A stretch of 60,348 nt of DNA, from positions 1 through 60,348 of the forward strand of contig NZ_FMCU01000029.1 in assembly GCF_900091525.1 (NCBI RefSeq), read 5' to 3'. The notes beneath the pieces were generated by a model. It saw only the letters and a program-made list of their open reading frames with translations. It did not search any database and was not told the DNA's origin. The DNA is from Micromonospora matsumotoense (GTDB lineage: Bacteria; Actinomycetota; Actinomycetes; Mycobacteriales; Micromonosporaceae). Positions within the stretch are counted from its first letter, which is position 1; every line of letters starts with the position of its first letter. The translations under genes and the position numbers were made by a program. Shown here piece after piece: positions 44,311 to 52,393 of this stretch.

Positions 44311-45702
44311 TCACCGGAGATTGGGAACTTCGTCGCGGGTGACGACATAGCTGTGGCCGTAGACGCGCCGCAGGAACGTGACGTCGTTGCGCTCGGTGAG
44401 CCAACTGCCGTTCCAGGTGCTGAACAGCACCCACCGGGTGCCGGTGGACTGGAGCTGGTCGGGATCCGGGATGGGGCCGTTCTCGTGCAGGGCGATCGGG
44501 ACGGTGCCGCCGACGATGTCGCGGGTGCGGTTGAACAGCGGCGTCAACGGGTTGTGGTCGTTGGCGTAGGTGTCGGCGCCGCCGATGTCCACGTACTGCT
44601 TGCCGGGGTAGAACGAGGAGTTGGGTTCGCCGTTGTACGGGTGCAACCAGACCAGGTTGTGGATGCCCTTGGTCCGGGTGAAGTAGTCGAACTGGAACCG
44701 CCACAGCCGCTGGTACTGGCTGCCGCCCTCCTTGCTCCACCAGAACCAGGTGCCGCCGGCCTCGTGGTAGGGCGCCCACAGCACGGCGACGCCGTTGGAC
44801 TGCAGGCGCTGCAACTGGGCTGCCGCGGCGTCGAGCTCGGCGAGATAGGAGCGGTTCTCGGCGGTGCCGGGCGTGAGGGTGGCGTTGATGGACGCGGTGC
44901 CGCCGTAGTTGCAGGAGCTGGTCGCGGGCGCGCCGACATGCCAGCCGATCAACGGGATGCCGCCGGCGTTCCACCAGGCGAGGGCCCGGTCGACGGCCCC
45001 GGGGCGGTCACACATGTCGAGGCCGCGGATGGCCGGCTGCTTACCGGTGTTGGTCAGGATGTGGTGGAACTCGGCCTCGCTGCCGTTGGTCTCCCGCTGG
45101 CCGGACAGGATGTGGTTGCCGTACTGGCTGTAGAGGTAGCACAGCAGCTTGCGAGCCTGGGTGGTGGCCTGCGGGTCGACCGGAGCGACGGTGCAGGTGG
45201 CCGGCGGGGTGGTCGGCGGGGTGGTCGGCCCCCCGGATTGACTCCAGCGTTGGTTGGACTGGCCGTTGCAACTCCAGAGCACCACCCGGGTGCCGTTGGC
45301 CGAGTTGTTGCCCTCGACATCGAGGCACAGGCCGGACTGGGTGGCCGTGATGCTGCCGTTGGTGTTCCACCGGAACCTCTGGTTGGTCTGGCCGGTGCAG
45401 TTCTGAATGGTGAGCGGGGTGCCGGCCGTGGCGCTGGAGAGGTCCAGGCATCTGGTCTCGTTGAAGGTGCGCAGTTCACCCTGGCCGGTGAAGACCCAAC
45501 CCTGGTTCTGCTGCCCGTTGCAGTCCCAGATCGCGACCGGGGTACCGGCCGTGGGGCTGTTGCCCGACACGTCGAGGCAGCGTCCCGACGCTGCGCTGAC
45601 CAGCGGACTGCCGACTGCGGCCGAGGCGGTGCCCGCCCCCAGTAGTGCCGCGCCCCCGCTCGCGGCCACCATGGCCGTGGCGAGCATGATCCTCCATCGC
45701 AT
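44311..45702 (-). CDS. Secreted ricin-B - GH26 beta-mannanase (first gene of operon)
   Basis: A 463-residue protein from ATG 45702 (AGAGGAGAAG upstream); the longer frame to 45963 is not needed. Signal peptide to about 28 (ending TASA), ricin-B to about 155, TTPP linker, GH26 domain with YSQYGNHILSGQRET, acid/base Glu in WAPYHEAGGTWFWW, PGKQYVDIGGADTY, nucleophile Glu in IALHENGPIPDP. It shares domain order and the C-terminal RDEVPNLR with the next gene, so the pair arose by tandem duplication. Its promoter appears to lie about 320 bases upstream. Confidence 0.93.
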   Translation of the reverse strand: MRWRIMLATAMVAASGGAALLGAGTASAAVGSPLVSAASGRCLDVSGNSPTAGTPVAIWDCNGQQNQGWVFTGQGELRTFNETRCLDLSSATAGTPLTIQNCTGQTNQRFRWNTNGSITATQSGLCLDVEGNNSANGTRVVLWSCNGQSNQRWSQSGGPTTPPTTPPATCTVAPVDPQATTQARKLLCYLYSQYGNHILSGQRETNGSEAEFHHILTNTGKQPAIRGLDMCDRPGAVDRALAWWNAGGIPLIGWHVGAPATSSCNYGGTASINATLTPGTAENRSYLAELDAAAAQLQRLQSNGVAVLWAPYHEAGGTWFWWSKEGGSQYQRLWRFQFDYFTRTKGIHNLVWLHPYNGEPNSSFYPGKQYVDIGGADTYANDHNPLTPLFNRTRDIVGGTVPIALHENGPIPDPDQLQSTGTRWVLFSTWNGSWLTERNDVTFLRRVYGHSYVVTRDEVPNLR

Positions 45703-46030
45703 GACTTCTCCTCTCGGGTTTCGTGGGGCGTCCAACCCGTCCGGCTCAGCGGGTGGGGACGTGGTGAGCCACGGAGCCGGACGTGCCCGGTGGCCCGGCC
45801 CCGTGGAGCAGTGCGGACAGGTGCGGGTAACTCGATGCGAGTTACCGGGAGAGTGGTGCGTGTCGTTGACCCTGTCGGCCGCGCCGAGGTGGGCCTTGAA
45901 CAGAGATGGCTCCAGCGCCGCGGTCGGGGCGGTCTGGATGTCGGTGCAGCGGACGCCGCCCACGAGTCGTCGCGGTGCCCAGGCGCCATGCGCCGGGCTG
46001 CGGCGACGAGGCCGTGGTTAACATGCCGGA

Positions 46031-46060
46031 ATCATGTGCTTAATTCATACACGATGTCAA
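46031..46060 (-). promoter_or_regulatory. Candidate promoter of the GH26 operon
   Basis: On the minus strand TTGACA (46055-46060), 18-base spacer, CATGAT (46031-46036). The surrounding 50 bases are A/T-rich compared with the rest of the window. Confidence 0.5.
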
Positions 46061-46073
46061 GTATTTCGATGGG

Positions 46074-46087
46074 TTGCGGCGCTGCAA
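46074..46087. promoter_or_regulatory. LacI-type operator upstream of the GH26 promoter
   Basis: TTGCGGCGCTGCAA differs by one base from the perfect palindrome TTGCAGCGCTGCAA found in the control region of the LacI gene at 50767-50780. It lies 14 bases upstream of the -35 element. Confidence 0.5.
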
Positions 46088-46172
46088 TGCCGTGTTCGAG
46101 GGCGTAGTTAGTTGAATACAGCAAGAAACTTCGGCCGGGTATCCGCCTGGCCGGGCACCCGGAAGCTGGACG

Positions 46173-47318
46173 TCAGCGGCCGAGGATGCGGTGCTGCAGG
46201 GCGATGACGGCGGCGCCGCGGGCCCATTCGCTGAAGGTGAAGGGCTTGACCACCACCTCAACGGGCGTCGAGGTCCAGTGGGTGTGCGCGGTGAGCGCGG
46301 CGTCGAACGCCTCGGCGCACACGTCGTACATCGCCACCGCCTCGCCGGACAGGATGACCAGCTGCACACCGGTGATGTTGGCGACCGTGGCGACCACCTG
46401 CCCGAGGGCGCGGCCGGCCTCCTCGAAGATGCGCCGGGCCACCGGCTGGCCTTCCCCCGCCAGCGCCAGGCACGCCTCGAAGGTCAGGCCCGGCCGGTCG
46501 AGGGTGCTCGCGACGGCCCGCCGGATCGCCGCCGAGCTGGCGTACGCCCGGGCGCAGCCGCGGTGCCCCATCTCGCACAGGGGCCCGTTGTCGTGGATCG
46601 GCAGGTGGCCCACCAGGCCGGTTCCCCGGCCGGCGCCACTGACGAGGCGGTCGCCGATCACCAGGCCGCAACCGAGGCCGGCACCCACCGTGACCAGTGC
46701 GAACGAGCTGCGCCCCACGCCGGCGCCGAACCACTGCTGGGCGGCGGTCAGCGCCCGTACGTCGTTCTCCACCACCGCCGGCAGGCCCGTGGCCGCCGCG
46801 ACGAGGTCGCCCAGGGGCACGTTGCGCCAGCCCAGGAACGGAGAGGTGAGCACGACCGGGTCTCCTCCGGAGGCCGTGCCGGCCAGGCTTATCCCGAGGG
46901 CCGCGGGCGGCTGCCCCGACCCGGTCAGGTCACGCACGGCCTCGCCGATGCGGGTCACCACGTCGTCGACGGCGTGGCTGATCAGGGGGCGGCGCAGCTC
47001 GTGCTGTATCTCGGCGCGAAGATCGGTGCGGACCGCGAACAACGCGTCCTCGGTCAGCTTGACCCCGATCAACGCCGCGCGGGCCGGATCGACCGCCAGC
47101 GGCTGCGAGGGGCGGCCCATCGTGCTGCGGTCGCCGAGCGGCTGATGGAGCAGGTAGCCGTTCTCTAGCAACGGTTTGGTCAGCTTCGTCACGGCGGACG
47201 GCGAGAGGTCCAACCGGCGTGCCGCCTCCGCCCGGGACAGCGGCCCGTGCACGAGCAGTTCCACGAAAACCGATCGCATGCCCTCGGTCAGATGCGCATC
47301 GGACAGCACACTGGACAT
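46173..47318 (-). CDS. ROK-family transcriptional regulator (ROK3), atypical metal site
   Basis: A 381-residue protein from ATG 47318. The winged helix is LSRAEAARRLDLSPSAVTKL; the ROK domain follows with VVENDVRALTAAQQW and VTVGAGLGCGLV. The zinc motif is degenerate: CEMGHRGCARAY where CxCGxxGCxE is expected, so the second Cys is Met and the sugar-contacting Glu is Arg. It is distinct from ROK1 and ROK2. It is divergent from the second GH36 gene. On its strand TTGACA lies 17 bases before CAAGAT that overlaps the start codon, so the message may be nearly leaderless. ACAAATTTGT (47323-47332) is a perfect palindrome between the two genes and a likely operator. Confidence 0.88.
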   Translation of the reverse strand: MSSVLSDAHLTEGMRSVFVELLVHGPLSRAEAARRLDLSPSAVTKLTKPLLENGYLLHQPLGDRSTMGRPSQPLAVDPARAALIGVKLTEDALFAVRTDLRAEIQHELRRPLISHAVDDVVTRIGEAVRDLTGSGQPPAALGISLAGTASGGDPVVLTSPFLGWRNVPLGDLVAAATGLPAVVENDVRALTAAQQWFGAGVGRSSFALVTVGAGLGCGLVIGDRLVSGAGRGTGLVGHLPIHDNGPLCEMGHRGCARAYASSAAIRRAVASTLDRPGLTFEACLALAGEGQPVARRIFEEAGRALGQVVATVANITGVQLVILSGEAVAMYDVCAEAFDAALTAHTHWTSTPVEVVVKPFTFSEWARGAAVIALQHRILGR

Positions 47319-47322
47319 CTTG

Positions 47323-47401
47323 GACAAATTTGTTGATGATGTCAAGGAATGAACGCTGCCTGACCCCTCGGTCGCCGGGTGCAGTGCCGGATTTATTGCA
47401 C
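47323..47401. promoter_or_regulatory. Divergent control region between ROK3 and GH36
   Basis: ACAAATTTGT (47323-47332) is a perfect ten-base palindrome touching the ROK3 start region; TTGACA of the ROK3 promoter reads leftward at 47339-47344. On the GH36 side GTGCA (47379-47383) and TGCAC (47397-47401) form an inverted repeat directly before its ribosome binding site. Confidence 0.4.
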
Positions 47402-47411
47402 GGAGGACGTA

Positions 47412-49661
47412 GTGTCGCTGGTGTCCCTCGATCAGGACGGCCGGTTGTGGGCACTCAACACCCGCGACTGCACCTACGTCATCGGCATCGAGATCGACCA
47501 TACGACCGGCGAGGCGCTGGTGCTGCAGAAGTACTGGGGACCGATCCTACCGCCGCAGGCCGCCCGGGAAGCCGCCGCGATGTCGGCCGGGCCCGGTAGC
47601 CCCTCGGGCGCCGGCCGGCACGTGACCAGCTTCTCCCGCCCGGTCGAGGTCGAGGAGCTGCTGCCGGTCGACGGCGGCCTGCGGTGGGGCCTACCGGCCC
47701 TCCAGGTCGCGGTGGACCAGGTGCGGTCGCTGGAGCTGCGGTTCGTCGGCGTCGACGCGGCCTCCGGGGACGGGGTGGACCAGCTCGACATCGCGCTGGA
47801 AGACCGCACCTTCCCGATCGACGTGGTGCTGCACGCCCGCCCGTACGCCGACTCGAACGTCATCGCCCGGTGGGTGACCGTACGGCACCGGGCCGGCGGC
47901 GACGCGGCCGTGGAGGTCAGCCGCCTGGACTCCGGCAGCTGGTTCATCCCCGACGCCGAGGACTACCGGTACCGGGCGGCGTCCGGGGCCTGGGCGGAGG
48001 AGAGTCAACTCCAGCAGGGCCGGCTGCCGGTGGGCGAGCTGACCTTCACCAGCCGGCAGGGCATCACCGGCCACCACGCCAATCCCTGGATCATGATCGA
48101 TGCCGGGGACGCCGGCGAGGAACACGGTGAGGTGTGGAGTGTCGCCCTGGCCTGGAGCGGCAGTTGGCGGATGACCACCACCCGCCGGCCGGAGGGCGGG
48201 ACCGCGGTGACCGCGGGATTCGGTCACGACGGATTGCGGTGGCCGCTGCCGGCCGGAGCCGAGCTCGTCACCCCGGCGGTCCTCGGCCTCTACAGCGCCC
48301 ACGGGTTCGGCGGCACGAGCCGTGGCTGGCACGACCACATCCGCCGGCACATCCTGCCCGCCGGCGACGAGGACCGCCCGGTGCTCTACAACTCCTGGGA
48401 GGCGACCGGCTTCGCGGTCACCGAACCGGAACAGCTCAGGCTCGCCCGGCGGGCGGCCACGCTCGGGGTCGAGCTGTTCGTCGTCGACGACGGGTGGTTC
48501 GGCCGGCGCGACGACGAGCACAGCTCGCTGGGCGACTGGTGGCCGCACGGGGAACGGTTCCCCGACGGGTTGCAGGGCCTGTTCGAGGGCGTCCGCGCGC
48601 TGGGTATGAAGGCCGGGCTGTGGGTGGAGCCGGAGGGGGTCAGCCCGGACAGCGACCTCTACCGGGCGCACCCGGACTGGACACTGCACCTCGACAACCG
48701 CCGTCGCGACCGCAAACGTCACCAGCTCGTGCTCAACTTCGCCCGTACCGACGTACGCGACTGGGCCCTGGGGTGGCTCGACCGGCTCGTCACCGACCTG
48801 CGCCTCGACTACCTCAAGTGGGACATGAACCGGCCGTTCACCCAGGCGGGCTGGCCCGGCCAGGGCCAGGGCCAGGACCATGTCTGGATCGACCACACCC
48901 GGCACGTCTACCAGGTCATGGCCCAGCTGCGGGCCCGCCATCCGGGATTGCGGATCGAGTCGTGCGCCGGTGGGGGCGGCCGGCTCGACCTCGGCATCCT
49001 GCACCACATCGACCAGGCCTGGCCGTCGGACAACACCGATCCCATCGACCGGCAGACCGCGCAGCACGGCGTCTGCCAGCTCTACCCGGCCAACGTCATG
49101 TCCGCGTGGGTCACCGACTCGCCGAACGCGAACGTCGGCCGGTCCACGCCGTTGCGCTACCGCTTCCACGTCGCCATGGCCGGAGTGCTCGGCATCGGGG
49201 TGGACCTGGCCCGCTGGTCCGCCGCCGAGCTCGACGAGGCCCGCGCACTGATCGGGCAGTACAAGGAGGTGCGCCGCACCATCCAACACGGCCGGCAGTA
49301 CCGGCTCGGTGGACGGCCCGGCGTCGAGCGGTCGGCCCTGCAGTACGTGCGCGACGACCAGGTCGTCGTGCTCGTCTACCACCCGTACGGAAACGCCAAG
49401 AGCGGTCGCCGGTGGTTGCGGCTGACCGCCCTGGATCCGGACGCGTGCTACGAGGTGGTCGCCGGGGGCGACACCGACGGCGTGCCCGGACGGCTGGCCG
49501 CCGGGTCGCGCTGGCAGGGCAGGACCCTGATGGCCGTCGGCATCCGCCCCACCGCCTGGGAACCCATCGGCGCCGACCACCGCAGCGACCTGATCGTGCT
49601 GCGGACCACCGCCGGTTCGGCTCCCGGCAACGCCGTCATCCGGTCACGGGACGTCCCGTAG
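47412..49661 (+). CDS. Alpha-galactosidase, GH36 (second, intracellular)
   Basis: A 749-residue protein from GTG 47412, with CGGAGG five bases upstream; the ATG at 47379 lacks a site. No signal peptide. GH36 marks: FVVDDGWFGRRDDEHSSLG, AGLWVEPEGVSPDSDL, YLKWDMNRPF (nucleophile Asp), ESCAGGGGRLDLG and WPSDNTDPIDRQ (acid/base Asp). The CAGGGGR and EPE variants follow the tetrameric bacterial GH36 type (AgaA-like) and differ from the first GH36 gene here. It would trim galactose from galactomanno-oligosaccharides. It ends head-on with the LacI gene, their 3' ends overlapping by 18 bases. Confidence 0.93.
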   Translation: MSLVSLDQDGRLWALNTRDCTYVIGIEIDHTTGEALVLQKYWGPILPPQAAREAAAMSAGPGSPSGAGRHVTSFSRPVEVEELLPVDGGLRWGLPALQVAVDQVRSLELRFVGVDAASGDGVDQLDIALEDRTFPIDVVLHARPYADSNVIARWVTVRHRAGGDAAVEVSRLDSGSWFIPDAEDYRYRAASGAWAEESQLQQGRLPVGELTFTSRQGITGHHANPWIMIDAGDAGEEHGEVWSVALAWSGSWRMTTTRRPEGGTAVTAGFGHDGLRWPLPAGAELVTPAVLGLYSAHGFGGTSRGWHDHIRRHILPAGDEDRPVLYNSWEATGFAVTEPEQLRLARRAATLGVELFVVDDGWFGRRDDEHSSLGDWWPHGERFPDGLQGLFEGVRALGMKAGLWVEPEGVSPDSDLYRAHPDWTLHLDNRRRDRKRHQLVLNFARTDVRDWALGWLDRLVTDLRLDYLKWDMNRPFTQAGWPGQGQGQDHVWIDHTRHVYQVMAQLRARHPGLRIESCAGGGGRLDLGILHHIDQAWPSDNTDPIDRQTAQHGVCQLYPANVMSAWVTDSPNANVGRSTPLRYRFHVAMAGVLGIGVDLARWSAAELDEARALIGQYKEVRRTIQHGRQYRLGGRPGVERSALQYVRDDQVVVLVYHPYGNAKSGRRWLRLTALDPDACYEVVAGGDTDGVPGRLAAGSRWQGRTLMAVGIRPTAWEPIGADHRSDLIVLRTTAGSAPGNAVIRSRDVP

Positions 49662-50666
49662 CGTGCTTTCTCGGGGTATGAGTCGGTGGGCGGCGCGGAG
49701 TTCCACTCCGAGCACCGGCTCGGTGCTGCCGATCCGCATGATGAGCCGTTCGACGGCGAGTTGGGCGATGGCCTTCTTGTCGGGCGAGATGGTGCTGATG
49801 GTGGGTCGACCGTACCGTCCGTCCTCGATGTCGTCGTAGCCGATCACGGCGATGTCCTCGGGAACGCGCAGCCTGCGCTGGAGTGCGGTGTGGATGGCGC
49901 CCGAGGCGACCAGGTCGCTGTAGCAGAACACCGCGTCCGGCGGGTCCGCCCGGTCCAACAGGGCGGCCATGGCGGTGGCGCCGTCGGCCCGGTTGAAGCG
50001 CGTGGTGCTGATGATCAGTGACTCGTCGACCGGTAGGCCGGCGGCGGTGTGGGCGGCCCGGAAGCCCCTGGTGCGTAGCTGTGCCGCCTCCCCGGTGGGG
50101 TAGGGCTGGTCGCCGATCGCCGCGATCCGACGCCGCCCGATGCTGATGAGGTGGCGGACGGCCTCGGTGGCGGCGGCGACGTCGTCGATGCCGACGTGGT
50201 CGAAGGTGCCGTCGGAAGGGCGTTCGCCGAGGACCACCAGGGGCAGGGTCGGATCGCGGAGCGAGAGATCCTCCTGGGACAGGCCCAGCGGGCTGATGAT
50301 CATGCCGTCGAACAGGAAGCGCCGTGGCCCACGTCCGATCAGTTCGACTTCGTGGTCGCGGTCGCCGTCAGTCTGGTCCACCAGCACGTTGTAGCCGGCC
50401 TTGCGGGCGGTGGGGATGATCGTTTGGAGTAGTTCCGCGAAGTACGGGGTGTCGAGGTACGGCACCACGACGACGATCTGCCCGGACCGGCCGGTGGCCA
50501 GGTTGCGGGCGAGAACGTTCGGGCGGTAGCCGAGCACGGCGATGGCGTGCTCGACCTTGCTCCGCGTGGCGTCGGTGACCCGGGCATACCCGTTGACCAC
50601 GTTGGACACGGTGCGGGGCGAGACGCCGGCCAGTTCCGCGACGTCCCGTAGTGTGCTTTCCCCCAT
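49644..50666 (-). CDS. LacI-family transcriptional regulator of the arabinan locus
   Basis: A 340-residue protein from ATG 50666 (GGGGAGGC upstream). HTH and hinge: STLRDVAELAGVSPRTVSNV, then LGYRPNVLARNLATGRSG. The sugar-binding domain shows VVVPYLDTPYFAEL, DGMIISPL and CYSDLVASGAI. It is divergent from a sugar ABC transporter; the palindrome TTGCAGCGCTGCAA lies between them, so it probably represses the transporter and itself until arabino-oligosaccharide binds. The C-terminus ends RESTLRDVP, and the DNA there (49651-49670) repeats 19 of 20 bases of its own start region (50641-50660). Confidence 0.92.
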   Translation of the reverse strand: MGESTLRDVAELAGVSPRTVSNVVNGYARVTDATRSKVEHAIAVLGYRPNVLARNLATGRSGQIVVVVPYLDTPYFAELLQTIIPTARKAGYNVLVDQTDGDRDHEVELIGRGPRRFLFDGMIISPLGLSQEDLSLRDPTLPLVVLGERPSDGTFDHVGIDDVAAATEAVRHLISIGRRRIAAIGDQPYPTGEAAQLRTRGFRAAHTAAGLPVDESLIISTTRFNRADGATAMAALLDRADPPDAVFCYSDLVASGAIHTALQRRLRVPEDIAVIGYDDIEDGRYGRPTISTISPDKKAIAQLAVERLIMRIGSTEPVLGVELRAAHRLIPRESTLRDVP

Positions 50667-50734
50667 GGGCGCCTCCCCGCCGGGCGGGTGATGGGTCTCC
50701 CGCAGTGACGATCGTATTTTCCTCAGGTCGCCTC

Positions 50735-50763
50735 TTGCCAGAGCCAGGGCCCCGGTGCATAGT
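50735..50763 (+). promoter_or_regulatory. Promoter of the arabino-oligosaccharide transporter operon
   Basis: TTGCCA (50735-50740), 17-base spacer, CATAGT (50758-50763). The LacI-type palindrome begins four bases after the -10 element, covering the transcription start. Confidence 0.55.
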
Positions 50764-50766
50764 CCT

Positions 50767-50780
50767 TTGCAGCGCTGCAA
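50767..50780. promoter_or_regulatory. LacI-type operator TTGCAGCGCTGCAA
   Basis: A perfect 14-base palindrome with the CG centre and AGCGCT core usual for LacI-family sites, located between the divergent LacI gene and transporter operon. It is the natural site for autoregulation and transporter repression. Confidence 0.8.
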
Positions 50781-50963
50781 TGTAACCTACATGACACATG
50801 CTCATCGATGCGTTGTTACCTCGCTTCTGCCAACGACCCCCCCGAACAGCGCCTCGCCACAGCCTTTGAGCCGTGCCCCGCGTACGGCCATGTCGTCCTG
50901 CCCAGGAACGCGGTGGCCAGCGCGCGGTTCGGTGATCGAAGTCCCTTCAGGAGGCTCGCAGCA

Positions 50964-52325
50964 ATGCGTACCAGCAAGAATCTGCCCGCGTTCGTCACCG
51001 CCGTGGCGGTCGTTCTCGGCCTGTCCGCCTGTAGCGGCGGTGACGACGGCGCTGGCGCGTCCCGCGCGAAGCCCACCAACTGCACCAACAAGATCGTTCA
51101 CGAGGATGCGACCCGTGTCTCGGTCTGGGCCTGGTACCCGAACATGGCCAAGGTCGTCGACAACTTCAACAACGCCCACACCGACGTGCAGGTCTGCTGG
51201 ACCAACGCCGGCCAGGGCCAGCCGCAGTACGAGAAGTTCCAGACCGCGATCTCGGCGAAGAAGGGCGCTCCCGACGTCGTCATGCTCGAATCTGACCAAC
51301 TCGTCGGCTTCGAGATCCAGGACGCGCTGGTCGACCTCGCCCCGTTCGGCGCCGATACGGTGAAGAAGAACTTCAGCGAGGGTGCCTGGAAGGACGTCTC
51401 GCAGGGCACGGCCGTCTACGCCATCCCGGTCGACGGCGGTCCGATGGCCCTGATCTACCGCACTGACGTGTTCCGGAAGTACGGCATCACGGCCCCACCG
51501 AAAACCTGGCCCGAGTACGCCGCGGCGGCGGCCAGGGTGAAGGCGGCCGGCGGCCCGGTCTTCGGCGACTTCGGCAGCAACGTGCCGGCCGTGACCACCG
51601 CGCTGATGATGCAGAAGGGCGCCCAGCCGTTCGGCTACGACCTGTCCGACAAGCAGAACATCACCATCAAACTGGACGACCAGGCCACCAAGGACGTCCT
51701 CACCTTCTGGGGTGAGCTGGCCAAGAACGGCCTGGTCGGCAAGGAGGACCAGTTCACCACGGACTACATCTCCGGCATGGTCGGCGGCAAGTACGCCACC
51801 TATGTCTCGGCTGCCTGGGCACCCGGCTACCTCACCGGCGCAGGCGTCGGTGGCGGCACGGAGAAGGGCACCTGGGCCGTGGCACCGTTGCCGCAGTGGG
51901 ACCCGGCCAACCCGGTCGAGGTGAACTGGGGCGGCTCCACCTTCGCGGTGACCAGCCAGGCGAGTGACAAGGCGGCCGCGGCCAAGGTCGCGATGGGCCT
52001 GTACGCCGACGAGCCGTCGCTGACCGACGGCTGGAAGTCGCAGACCATCTTCCCGCTCAACACCGGCGTGCTGACCTCCACGGAGTTCGTCGACGCCAGG
52101 AGCGAGTTCTTCAACGGCCAGACCGCCAACCGGGACGTCTACATCCCGGCGGCGAACGCCTACCGGGGCGCCGTCTACAGCCCGTTCACCGTCTACTACT
52201 ACGCCCAGCTCCAGGCCCAGATCGTGAAGCTCAACGCGGGTCAGACGACCGGCGCGCAGGCTGCCACCGATCTGCACGACGAGATCGTCAAGTACGCCAA
52301 GACCCAGGGCTTCACCGTACGTTGA
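50964..52325 (+). CDS. Sugar ABC transporter substrate-binding lipoprotein, CUT1 type
   Basis: A 453-residue protein from ATG 50964, with AGGAGG ten bases upstream. N-terminus MRTSKNLPAFVTAVAVVLGL leads to lipobox LSAC. The mature part is an SBP family 1 protein (VSVWAWYPNMAKVVDNFNNA, PDVVMLESDQL, YAIPVDGGPMALIYRTDVF). It belongs with two permeases and a GH51 arabinofuranosidase, so arabino-oligosaccharides are the likely ligand. No ATPase gene is in the operon; CUT1 systems in actinomycetes commonly share an MsiK-type ATPase encoded elsewhere. Confidence 0.92.
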   Translation: MRTSKNLPAFVTAVAVVLGLSACSGGDDGAGASRAKPTNCTNKIVHEDATRVSVWAWYPNMAKVVDNFNNAHTDVQVCWTNAGQGQPQYEKFQTAISAKKGAPDVVMLESDQLVGFEIQDALVDLAPFGADTVKKNFSEGAWKDVSQGTAVYAIPVDGGPMALIYRTDVFRKYGITAPPKTWPEYAAAAARVKAAGGPVFGDFGSNVPAVTTALMMQKGAQPFGYDLSDKQNITIKLDDQATKDVLTFWGELAKNGLVGKEDQFTTDYISGMVGGKYATYVSAAWAPGYLTGAGVGGGTEKGTWAVAPLPQWDPANPVEVNWGGSTFAVTSQASDKAAAAKVAMGLYADEPSLTDGWKSQTIFPLNTGVLTSTEFVDARSEFFNGQTANRDVYIPAANAYRGAVYSPFTVYYYAQLQAQIVKLNAGQTTGAQAATDLHDEIVKYAKTQGFTVR

Positions 52326-52393
52326 TCCGCTCCGGGTGGACGCCGCGCACCGCCGACCACCCGGTCCCCTCTCGGAACGAAGGGAGACGCTCC

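Larger units (their letters stand above)
45703..46172. other. Leader and control region of the GH26 operon
   Basis: No gene is supported in these 470 bases. The candidate promoter is at 46031-46060 (minus strand) and a LacI-type palindrome at 46074-46087 lies just upstream of it. That leaves an untranslated leader of about 320 bases before the first GH26 gene. I searched the leader for a short ORF like the one before the SGNH esterase and found none with a ribosome binding site. Confidence 0.45.

Noticed and set aside
50799..50870. 23-codon frame in the leader of the arabino-oligosaccharide transporter
   Set aside because: No ribosome binding site and no coupling to the downstream gene, unlike the short ORF at 16025-16144.
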